Shown: positions 1 through 4,667, counted from the stretch's first letter. The stretch is DNA of 5,908 nucleotides from Spirochaetaceae bacterium (GCA_031265535.1 JAISCO010000167.1:1-5908); one strand, 5' to 3'. Numbers and translations are program-made. Notes: a model not told the origin generated them from the sequence alone.

Positions 1-118
1 TGACTAAAATCGCCTGGGGCTGGCCGTTATTGGTGATGACCGCTTTGCCGTCCGCGCCGAGTCTATCGAAAGTGCCTTTTGGGGATTTACTCAATTCCCG
101 CACCGATACAAATTCCAT
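1..118 (-). CDS. Phd/YefM-type antitoxin, N-terminal part (cut by window edge)
   Basis: Reading the minus strand from the ATG at 118 gives 39 codons without a stop before the window ends. The peptide opens MEFVSVRELSKSPK and continues through a GKAVITNNGQPQAILV-like strand. This is the typical N-terminus of Phd/YefM antitoxins: a short beta strand, a helix (VRELSKSP..TFDRL), then the 'VITNNGxPxAxLV' hairpin. These proteins bind their operator through the N-terminal domain and neutralise a RelE, Doc or PIN-type toxin through a C-terminal tail. Here the tail and any toxin gene lie outside the window. A Shine-Dalgarno AGGGG (129-125) sits 6 bases before the ATG and supports this start. It points away from the other two toxin-antitoxin modules. 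The family call is firm; the toxin partner is unknown. Confidence 0.85.
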   Translation of the reverse strand, partial: MEFVSVRELSKSPKGTFDRLGADGKAVITNNGQPQAILV

Positions 119-136
119 AGCATACCCCTATCTGCC

Positions 137-168
137 ATTATACTAGACAATTATCGGACAAACGTCAA
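137..168 (-). promoter_or_regulatory. Promoter of the Phd-type antitoxin gene
   Basis: On the minus strand, TTGACG (168-163) is followed after 17 bases by TAGTAT (145-140). An overlapping perfect TATAAT lies at 142-137, with a 20-base spacer. Transcription would start near 133, about 15 bases before the ATG. The spacer holds two direct TTGTC half-sites that could serve antitoxin binding, but no clear palindrome. Confidence 0.65.
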
Positions 169-305
169 CGGGAAGGGAAGCGGGTGCGCAAGAAAAAAAC
201 AGGGCTGGTTTCTTTTAAAAATGGGCATATTGTCCAAAAATGACTGAATTATTAGGTTTTGCATGATGGGAAATCACTTCGCATCGTTCAAAAAGCCTGT
301 AATTT

Positions 306-363
306 GAGCTTGTTCCAAAACTAATTGACTATGTGCTAAGGCGTATGGTTTTGGAACAGCCTC
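306..363. repeat. 58-bp inverted-repeat mini-element (MITE-like or IS-end remnant)
   Basis: Two 16-base arms face each other: GAGCTTGTTCCAAAAC (306-321) and GTTTTGGAACAGCCTC (348-363). They match at 14 of 16 positions as inverted repeats; the inner 11 are perfect. The 26 bases between them hold no reading frame of note. The tetramer ATTT occurs directly on both sides (302-305 and 364-367), as a target-site duplication would. The size is far too small for a transposase, so it is either a non-autonomous miniature element or two IS ends left after internal deletion. A plain RNA hairpin is the alternative. Confidence 0.5.
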
Positions 364-410
364 ATTTGATAAAAAATTTGCCCAAAAAAATGTGTATAAC
401 CAGTAGGCTT

Positions 411-442
411 ATAGCCCGTCAGTCAGGACGGGCTATTTCTTT
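411..442 (+). terminator. Intrinsic terminator, no identified gene upstream
   Basis: A perfect 10-bp stem (ATAGCCCGTC at 411-420 with GACGGGCTAT at 427-436), loop AGTCAG, is followed by TTCTTT on the plus strand. The T-run is only on this side, so it ends plus-strand transcripts. No supported plus-strand gene lies between the left edge and this site. It could be left over from a lost gene or end a small RNA starting in 170-400. Confidence 0.7.
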
Positions 443-719
443 ATGGATAAGGAATTAGCGTATTTAGGTAAATTCACCGTAGCGTGACATAGCCGCCAAA
501 AGTGTTAGGAAAAGGCCGTGTATAATGTCCGGTAGAACCGTTTTCTCCCGACGCGTCTTATCGTGTTTCAGGGAATGGGTGTGGGCTAAACTTGACCTAC
601 AGAACAGCGTGTTTCAGCAGAACCGGGAAAACTTCCGGCGGGAGAATCCCGATAAAACGCTTGTAGAGTCTGTCTTCGCTATCTTGTATCTGCGATCTTT
701 TCCCCGGTTCTGCGTCCAC
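443..719. other. Gene-free stretch, nothing recognised
   Basis: Together with 119-410 this makes about 650 bases without a supported gene. An open frame of 69 codons at 525-734 has a weak AAAAGG upstream, but its translation has no family resemblance and it runs into the brnT promoter. A 14-codon frame at 443-487 begins right in the terminator T-run. I see no tRNA, no RNA motif and no strong hairpin here. It may be decayed coding sequence. Confidence 0.5.
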
Positions 720-757
720 TTGACCTTTTTATGAAACGTCTATACAATTATGTATAG
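720..757 (+). promoter_or_regulatory. brnTA promoter with overlapping operator palindrome
   Basis: TTGACC (720-725), a 17-base spacer and TACAAT (743-748) form a near-consensus sigma-70 promoter with a predicted start near 755. An inverted repeat CTATAC (740-745) / GTATAG (752-757), with a 6-base centre, covers the -10 and the start point. A repressor bound there would block RNA polymerase. BrnA antitoxins are known to repress their own operon, so this is the obvious candidate operator. Confidence 0.7.
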
Positions 758-770
758 TCAGGAAAAAGCA

Positions 771-1076
771 ATGTTTACATGGACAGCAGAAAAAAACCTG
801 CTCAACAAAGAAAAGCACGGTTTTCTCCTTTCGGATATTGTAGATGTTTTTGATGACCCACATTTATTAGAGTTTTATGATGCGGCTCATTCTTCTTTAG
901 ATGAAGACCGTTATATCAACATAGGGCGCTTCCATGACACGGTTATCCTATTTGTAGTAACCGCAGATAAAGCGGATGGTAATACGCAAATAATTACATC
1001 GCGGGAAGCGACACCAAAAGAGCAGGAGGTGTACTATGAACACTACAGAAAAAGCGCGGATAGCGGCGGAGATTAA
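771..1076 (+). CDS. brnT: BrnT-family ribonuclease toxin
   Basis: The 101-residue protein is full length for BrnT toxins, RelE-fold ribonucleases that stop translation by cutting RNA and are held inactive in a BrnT-BrnA complex. Visible family marks are the N-terminal FTWTAEKN..NKEKHG block (2-17), the VFDDP motif (26-30), the RYINIG strand (47-52), and the C-terminal ITSREATPKE motif (75-84), which carries the conserved Arg and Glu. I chose the ATG at 771 rather than 750. The promoter -10 ends at 748, so 750 would lie before the transcription start, and AGGA (760-763) is placed for 771. The gene overlaps brnA by 41 bases, so the pair is translated together. The acidic tail after residue 90 is encoded in the overlap. 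No defect is visible. Confidence 0.9.
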   Translation: MFTWTAEKNLLNKEKHGFLLSDIVDVFDDPHLLEFYDAAHSSLDEDRYINIGRFHDTVILFVVTADKADGNTQIITSREATPKEQEVYYEHYRKSADSGGD

Positions 1077-1308
1077 TGCTTTCAAGAATACGGATTTTTC
1101 GGACGCTCCGGAATTGTCGGATGAACAATTGGTACAGATGGGGCCTTCCCATTATCGGAACATGGCAAACTATAAACCCGTAAAAAAGACGGTCAACATC
1201 CGGCTTGATGCCGATGTAATTGACTGGCTTCAAAGCGGCGGGAAGGGCTACCAAACACGTATGAACGCAATCCTGCGGGAAGCGATGGAAAACGCAGTTT
1301 CCCAATAA
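1036..1308 (+). CDS. brnA: BrnA-family antitoxin and autorepressor
   Basis: The 90-residue protein is a BrnA (DUF4415-type) antitoxin. It should bind and block the BrnT toxin encoded just upstream and, as a dimer, repress the shared promoter. The N-terminal half is acidic (SDAPELSDEQL, 22-32), and the segment from 32 to 47 links to the C-terminal domain. KKTVNIRLDADVIDWL (49-64) followed by GKGYQTRMNAILREAM (69-84) is the recognisable ribbon-helix-helix-like core: one beta strand and two helices. The ATG at 1036 is preceded by AGGAGGTG (1024-1031), one of the strongest ribosome sites in the window. This could favour antitoxin over toxin, whose own site is weaker. No clear intrinsic terminator follows. 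Confidence 0.9.
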   Translation: MNTTEKARIAAEINAFKNTDFSDAPELSDEQLVQMGPSHYRNMANYKPVKKTVNIRLDADVIDWLQSGGKGYQTRMNAILREAMENAVSQ

Positions 1309-1319
1309 ATTTAGTAATA

Positions 1320-1336
1320 CCCCGAATGGTCCGGGG
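1320..1336. other. Short hairpin after brnA, doubtful terminator
   Basis: CCCCG (1320-1324) and CGGGG (1332-1336) can pair around a 7-base loop, 12 bases after the brnA stop. No T-run follows on the plus strand, so it would be a poor intrinsic terminator. Some read-through into higBA is possible. Confidence 0.35.
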
Positions 1337-1380
1337 CCTTGCGCTCAATCTTTCATTTTCTCCCGCCTGTTTTTGTCCTG

Positions 1381-1409
1381 TTGACTATATGAACTATAAT
1401 TCATAATAT
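1381..1409 (+). promoter_or_regulatory. higBA promoter with internal palindrome
   Basis: TTGACT (1381-1386), a 17-base spacer and TAATAT (1404-1409) make a strong promoter. Only six bases separate the -10 from the higB ATG at 1416, so the predicted transcription start falls on the start codon. An inverted repeat TATGAA (1388-1393) / TTCATA (1400-1405) fills the spacer and touches the -10. It is a candidate HigA operator. Confidence 0.7.
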
Positions 1410-1415
1410 AGAGAT

Positions 1416-1787
1416 ATGGGCGCATGGAAAATCATCACCAGTGAAGCCTACGATGCCTGGTTTCTGGCGCAAACTGATGATGATAAGGCTCTCATCCGGT
1501 ACAAAGTCCTCTTGCTTGAGGAATACGGCCTCAATTTGAGCCGTCCCCACGCGGATACCCTTAAGGGAAGCAAGAAGCTGTCCAATCTCAAGGAACTTCG
1601 CGCAAAAACGGATGCCCATGTGTTCCGGGTAGCTTATATTTTTGACCCTGAGCGGAAGGGACTGCTCCTTACCGGCGGGGACAAAAAAGGTAAAAACCAG
1701 AGGAAATTTTATAAGGATTTGATAAGGGAGGCGGAGCAAGTCTACGCCGCATATCTGGAAAAGGCAGACAAGGAGAAGGAAGAGTAA
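1416..1787 (+). CDS. higB: HigB-type toxin, Gp49/RelE superfamily
   Basis: The 123-residue protein fits the phage-derived Gp49-like (HigB) family of RelE-fold toxins, which cut mRNA on the ribosome and pair with a downstream XRE antitoxin. Family blocks are the N-terminal WKIITSEAYDAWF (4-16), the KGSKKLSNLKELRAK region (50-64), RVAYIFDP (71-78), the glycine turn GGDKKGKNQRKFYKDLI (87-103) and the terminal helix AEQVYAAYL (106-114). The tail KADKEKEE is very charged. No Shine-Dalgarno is present before the ATG; the promoter -10 ends six bases upstream, so a leaderless message is likely. There is no later Met near the N-terminus that would preserve the first strand. The stop is one base from the higA start, with AAGGAG-like sequence inside the end of higB. 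Confidence 0.87.
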   Translation: MGAWKIITSEAYDAWFLAQTDDDKALIRYKVLLLEEYGLNLSRPHADTLKGSKKLSNLKELRAKTDAHVFRVAYIFDPERKGLLLTGGDKKGKNQRKFYKDLIREAEQVYAAYLEKADKEKEE

Positions 1788-1788
1788 C

Positions 1789-2091
1789 ATGGAGTTCCAC
1801 CCGATAAGCGAGCTTGACGCTAAAACAAGTCCGGAAGTATTGGCAAAAGCCCACAAACTCTATGAGCGGGAAAGCCTCAATATGCGGCTCAAAGCCCTGC
1901 GGGGAAGGTACGGCGTAAAGCAGGGCGATGTAGCCAATTTTACCCAAACCGCTGTATCCAAACTTGAACGCCGCAAGGACATAAAGGTTTCTACCCTCAT
2001 AGACTATATTGAAAGCCTTGGTATGGGGCTTGAAATCATCGCCTTGTCTAAAGATAACAATGCCGGGCGTGAAGTTTTATTGAAGGTATAG
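1789..2091 (+). CDS. higA: HigA-type XRE-family antitoxin
   Basis: The 100-residue protein carries a Cro/C1-type helix-turn-helix domain at about 33-83. LKALRGRYGVKQGDVANF holds the first two helices and TQTAVSKLERRKD the recognition helix. VSTLIDYIESLGMGLEI is the last helix plus the strand typical of HigA partners of Gp49 toxins. The first 30 residues (ELDAKTSPEVLAKAHKLYER) form the helical extension that usually contacts the toxin. It should neutralise HigB and repress the promoter at 1381. Translation is coupled: the ATG follows the higB TAA after one base, with GGAAGAG upstream. Toxin-first order is usual for HigBA. Transcription ends at the hairpin at 2153. Confidence 0.88.
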   Translation: MEFHPISELDAKTSPEVLAKAHKLYERESLNMRLKALRGRYGVKQGDVANFTQTAVSKLERRKDIKVSTLIDYIESLGMGLEIIALSKDNNAGREVLLKV

Positions 2092-2152
2092 GCCCTCCGG
2101 CAAACCCATTTTTGCGACAGACTGCTGGAAGGCGAGCCCGCGCTGGGGAGCG

Positions 2153-2184
2153 AAAAAAGCCTGTCTTACGATAGGCTTTTTTTT
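2153..2184. terminator. Bidirectional terminator between higA and the Fe-S protein gene
   Basis: AAAAAAGCCT (2153-2162) pairs with AGGCTTTTTT (2172-2181). Inner GT and TC/GA pairs lengthen the stem, leaving a TTAC loop. Eight T on the plus strand and six on the minus strand follow the stem. It lies 61 bases after higA and about 117 bases after the convergent Fe-S gene, so it can serve both. Confidence 0.85.
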
Positions 2185-2261
2185 CAGAGCAGCGAGCAAG
2201 GCCCGCAGGCAGCCGAACGACTGGGCAGTACGACAAGAGGATGGTAGAGCCAATCCGCCGC

Positions 2262-2288
2262 CGCAATCTTGGGTTCGCAATCTTGGGT
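2262..2288. repeat. Short tandem repeat, two 13-base copies
   Basis: CGCAATCTTGGGT occurs at 2262-2274 and 2276-2288, a period of 14 bases. A degraded third start (CGTAATC) follows at 2289. It lies just outside the 3' end of the Fe-S protein gene. Confidence 0.6.
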
Positions 2289-2300
2289 CGTAATCGTGAG

Positions 2301-2954
2301 TTATCGTAAAAAATCCGGTAGACGCGATAAAATCCCGCCGCGTACAGATACTGTAATCACCTCGCATGGAATCGTTTTACTTGATTTTTGCAGCGCGGCT
2401 GCGGCGGCATATTCAATGCCGCCGCAGCAAGGAACTTCCATTTTGACAACAGTAAACGACTTTATATTGTTTTGCGTAATAATTTGAGAAAGTTTATCGC
2501 TGTAATCAACACCGTCAAGCTTTGGACAGCCAATCAAAACAATCCTGCCTTTTATAAAGTCATCGTGAAAAGCTCCGTAAGCATAAGCGCAGCAATCGGC
2601 GGATACCAGCAAATCAGCGCCGGCAAAGTAAGGCGCGTTTACAGGCGCAAGTTTTATCTGTACAGGCCACTGCGACAAGCCGCCTTCTTCCCCCAACACG
2701 ACAGAACGCGGCTGCCCCTTCATGAGATTTTTTTTAACGGCTTCTTTGTCAAAAGCTTTTGCCTCACATTCTTCAAGCCTAATAGCATCTTCCGGGCAAA
2801 CAGGCAGACAATTACCCAACCCGTCACAGTAATCGTCTCGCAGTAAACGCGCCTTGCCTTCAATTATGCCGATAGCTCCCTCATGACATGCCTTGGCGCA
2901 CAGACCGCAGCCCGTACATTTTTCCGCCTCTATCTTTACAATTTTTCGTACCAT
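2301..2954 (-). CDS. Two-cluster ferredoxin-type Fe-S protein with cysteine-rich C-terminal domain
   Basis: The 217-residue cytoplasmic protein begins with a bacterial ferredoxin domain. Cluster one is complete: Cys13, 16, 19 and 23 in CTGCGLCAKAC. Cluster two has Cys43, 49 and 53 in YCDGLGNCLPVCP, with Leu46 where a classical motif has its second Cys. Residues 105-217 form a second domain with three further cysteine sites: ADCC (119-122), GCPK (142-145) and PCCGG (175-179). I recall similar '4Fe-4S binding proteins' in clostridia and spirochaetes, but no reaction is established that I can name; an electron-transfer role is inference. I chose the ATG at 2954 because AAGGGG lies 7 bases upstream (2967-2962). 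The longer frame to 3005 would start upstream of the TATAAT box. Single-gene unit, facing higA. Confidence 0.85.
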   Translation of the reverse strand: MVRKIVKIEAEKCTGCGLCAKACHEGAIGIIEGKARLLRDDYCDGLGNCLPVCPEDAIRLEECEAKAFDKEAVKKNLMKGQPRSVVLGEEGGLSQWPVQIKLAPVNAPYFAGADLLVSADCCAYAYGAFHDDFIKGRIVLIGCPKLDGVDYSDKLSQIITQNNIKSFTVVKMEVPCCGGIEYAAAAALQKSSKTIPCEVITVSVRGGILSRLPDFLR

Positions 2955-2993
2955 AGTAAATCCCCTTAAACATTCAAAATCCAAACTTGCGTC

Positions 2994-2999
2994 ATTATA
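2994..2999 (-). promoter_or_regulatory. -10 box of the Fe-S protein gene
   Basis: A perfect TATAAT reads on the minus strand at 2999-2994, 39 bases before the ATG. The -35 region is poor (GTGAAT at the 17-base position). A TGTGA half-site near there could hint at activator control, but no second half-site is visible. Confidence 0.5.
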
Positions 3000-3021
3000 G
3001 CTCAAATATCGAGTTCATTCA

Positions 3022-3142
3022 CAGCTTGGGCGCGTCCGGCGCGCAGCGCCGGACCGGGCTTTCCGCTATTATAAAAACGCAAAGCGTTTTTATACCGCTT
3101 CAATCCTTTGCGCGAGGGTTTGTTGCGCAAGGCGCAACAAAC
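3022..3142. repeat. Composite palindromic element: three perfect short-loop hairpins with distinct linkers
   Basis: In order: linker CAGCTTGGGCG (3022-3032); hairpin 1, GTCCGGCGC and GCGCCGGAC around GCA (3034-3054); linker CGGGCTTTCCGCT (3055-3067); hairpin 2, TATAAAAACGC and GCGTTTTTATA around AAA (3070-3094); linker CCGCTTCAATCC (3095-3106); then TTTGCGCGAGG; then hairpin 3, GTTTGTTGCGC and GCGCAACAAAC around AAG (3118-3142). Every stem is perfect over 9-11 bp and every loop has three bases. Hairpin 2 is AT-rich while hairpin 1 is GC-rich, so the stems are not copies of one another. It lies between the aroF terminator and the Fe-S gene promoter and codes for nothing. It looks like a dispersed intergenic repeat or structured RNA; no named family is assigned. 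Confidence 0.6.
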
Positions 3143-3145
3143 ATC

Positions 3146-3170
3146 AAAAAATCGCCGATTAGGCGATTTT
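3146..3170 (-). terminator. aroF intrinsic terminator
   Basis: On the minus strand AAAATCGCC (3170-3162), loop TAATC and GGCGATTTT (3156-3148) form a 9-bp stem ending in a run of six T (3151-3146). It lies about 73 bases after the aroF stop. Four T on the plus side allow weak function in the other direction. Confidence 0.75.
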
Positions 3171-3193
3171 ACCTTGCAAGTTCTATTGACTAA

Positions 3194-3208
3194 AGGTTCT
3201 ACGAACCT
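3194..3208. other. Small hairpin in the aroF 3' untranslated region
   Basis: AGGTTC (3194-3199) and GAACCT (3203-3208) pair around TAC. The stem is 6 bp with another three-base loop and has no T-run. It lies between the aroF stop and the terminator. Confidence 0.45.
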
Positions 3209-3242
3209 CAGATTCGCAGAACATCTTAAGTAAAACGTCATC

Positions 3243-4274
3243 CTATGCCGAAAGCAGTTTCCGCCCTTCAAGCGCCGCGTATCTGTCGAGTTGACGCATG
3301 AGATCCGCAAAGACGTCCGGCGTAAGCGACTGTTCACCGTCACATAGGGCGGCGGGGGGATTGTTGTGCACTTCGACCATGATACCGTCCGCGCCGACGG
3401 CAACGGCGGCTTTGGCCAATGTGGGTACCATCCAACTCATGCCGCAAGCGTGACTCGGATCAATAATGACCGGCAGATGGGTCTCTTTTTGCAGCCAGGG
3501 AACAACGGAAATATCAAGCGTGTTGCGCGTATACGAATCAAAAGTGCGAATGCCCCGCTCGCAGAGGATCACATCCCGGCTTCCCGCCGCCATAAGGTAC
3601 TCCACCGACATCAAAAATTCTTTCACCGTTGACGAAAGTCCGCGCTTCAGCAATACCGGTTTCCCTGCCATGCCCACCTCTTTCAGCAAATCATAATTCT
3701 GCATGTTCCGCGCGCCGATTTGAATAATGTCAACACCGTCAAACAGATCAATCTGATTTATAGACATTAACTCGGTTACAATGGGGAGGCCGGTCGCCTC
3801 TTTCGCCGCAAGCAAAAGTTTAATCCCCTCCGCGCCCATACCCTGAAAGCTGTAGGGGCTCGTACGCGGCTTAAACGCCCCGCCCCGGAGAATTTGCGCG
3901 CCGGCCGCCTTAACCGCGTTCGCCACAGTGATGAGCTGCTCCCTGCTCTCCACGGAACACGGCCCGGCAATCACCGCAAGCCGGGCGTTATTAGCCTCCC
4001 GCCCGATAACGGCATTCCCGCAGCGAATGATGGTGTTATCGGGATGAAAAGCCCTGCTTGCAAGTTTATAGGACGAGCTTACACGCATCACACGCTCGAC
4101 AAAATCGTTGGCCAGAAAGCTTTCCTCGGTAAGACGGCTGGTATCGCCTACCAGTCCCAAAACCATAGCTTCCTCGCCCCGCGAGATATGTATTTTGAAG
4201 CCTTTCTCTTCCAGTTGCGAAACAAGCGTCTCGACCGCGTCAGGCCGCGTATTTGGCTTGAGTACGACAATCAT
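3243..4274 (-). CDS. aroF: 3-deoxy-7-phosphoheptulonate (DAHP) synthase with N-terminal regulatory domain
   Basis: The enzyme joins phosphoenolpyruvate and erythrose 4-phosphate to make DAHP, the first step of the shikimate pathway to aromatic amino acids. The 343-residue length fits the class I-beta form found in Thermotoga and Bacillus. Residues 1-70 form the ferredoxin-like feedback domain (MIVVLKPN..., KGFKIHISRGE). The barrel follows with GPCSVES (104-110), RGGAFKPRTSPYSFQG (130-145), IGARNMQNYDLL (187-198), KRG (210-212), and IDPSHACG (271-278). Metal ligands expected for the family are present: Cys106, His275, Glu301 and Asp312. I chose the ATG at 4274; the longer frame starts with TTG at 4298 and adds eight residues that cross the -10 box. 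No Shine-Dalgarno precedes the ATG. The gene is monocistronic, with its own promoter and terminator. Confidence 0.95.
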   Translation of the reverse strand: MIVVLKPNTRPDAVETLVSQLEEKGFKIHISRGEEAMVLGLVGDTSRLTEESFLANDFVERVMRVSSSYKLASRAFHPDNTIIRCGNAVIGREANNARLAVIAGPCSVESREQLITVANAVKAAGAQILRGGAFKPRTSPYSFQGMGAEGIKLLLAAKEATGLPIVTELMSINQIDLFDGVDIIQIGARNMQNYDLLKEVGMAGKPVLLKRGLSSTVKEFLMSVEYLMAAGSRDVILCERGIRTFDSYTRNTLDISVVPWLQKETHLPVIIDPSHACGMSWMVPTLAKAAVAVGADGIMVEVHNNPPAALCDGEQSLTPDVFADLMRQLDRYAALEGRKLLSA

Positions 4275-4280
4275 AAATCT

Positions 4281-4309
4281 ATTGTAACAAACGCTCAAAT
4301 CAAAAACAA
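4281..4309 (-). promoter_or_regulatory. aroF promoter, predicted leaderless
   Basis: On the minus strand TTGTTT (4309-4304), a 17-base spacer and TACAAT (4286-4281) form a good promoter. Six bases (AGATTT) then lead straight to the ATG at 4274, so the expected start point coincides with the start codon. No ribosome site is present in those six bases. Confidence 0.65.
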
Positions 4310-4325
4310 CCCGCCCGGCCAGCCG

Positions 4326-4543
4326 GTTTACATACGCTCCGCGTTAGCGTTTTGCCGCTCGTTGGGGGCGGAACGGCGTTCACTTCGATAGCGGCCTTAG
4401 GGGTTTTGTCACCCACCAGTGAGTTTACATACGCTCCGCGTTAGCCCGCCGGCGGGTTTACATGCGCTCCGCGCTAGCAACTTCCCGCCGCTTGTGGCGG
4501 CGGAGATGTGGCCACTTCGATAGCGGCGTTCGGGGTTTTGCCA
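4326..4543. repeat. Modular repeat region: module A three times, module B twice
   Basis: Module A (23 bases, core ACGCTCCGCGTTAGC) is at 4326-4348, 4423-4445 and 4456-4478. The first two copies are identical and the third differs at two positions. Module B (31 bases, starts CACTTCGATAGCGGC and ends in GGGGTTTTG plus three bases) is at 4381-4411 and 4513-4543, with three or so differences. The order is A-B, A, A-B, with 32 and 34 variable bases between A and B, so two full units of 86-88 bp flank a solo A. The second unit has a hairpin (CCGCCGC with GCGGCGG) in its variable part. It fills the spacer between the divergently transcribed aroF and hydrolase genes. Confidence 0.75.
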
Positions 4544-4623
4544 TTTGCCAGCCGCCTGCGTTGAGCCAAACTCTCAATATTATTTCCTCTGCCGGTGTGT
4601 TTGACCGGAATGTTTGCATGTAA

Positions 4624-4653
4624 TTGAAAATGAACAAGTTATAATGGTATAAA
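4624..4653 (+). promoter_or_regulatory. Promoter of the hydrolase gene
   Basis: TTGAAA (4624-4629), an 18-base spacer and TATAAA (4648-4653) give a start near 4660. A perfect TATAAT at 4640-4645 is a competing -10 with a weaker TTGCAT 20 bases before it. Both leave a short leader before the ATG at 4668. Confidence 0.55.
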
Positions 4654-4667
4654 GTGAGACAAGTGTT

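Noticed and set aside
525..734. 69-codon open frame on the plus strand before brnT
   Set aside because: No family resemblance, only a weak AAAAGG upstream, Arg- and Phe-rich composition, and its end overlaps the brnT promoter -35.
2388..2846. 152-codon plus-strand frame opposite the Fe-S protein gene
   Set aside because: It is the antisense of a clear ferredoxin-domain protein and shows no motif of its own.
3022..3142. Integron attC site
   Set aside because: The hairpins suggest folded recombination sites, but no matching pair of outer RYYYAAC / GTTRRRY sequences and no cassette arrangement are present.
3034..3208. CRISPR array
   Set aside because: The hairpins differ from each other in sequence and no constant repeat alternates with spacers.
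4284..4298. Upstream TTG start for aroF at 4298
   Set aside because: It would place the start codon upstream of the -10 box, and the added residues are not part of the family N-terminus, which begins MIVVLKP.
3894..4391. 165-codon plus-strand frame opposite aroF
   Set aside because: Antisense shadow of the highly conserved DAHP synthase, extending into the repeat region.
4458..4619. 53-codon minus-strand frame starting at 4619 (MQTFRSNTPAEE...)
   Set aside because: It ends in repeat module A, the second unit shifts frame against the first, and no ribosome site is visible. A decayed or repeat-borne peptide is possible but not supportable.
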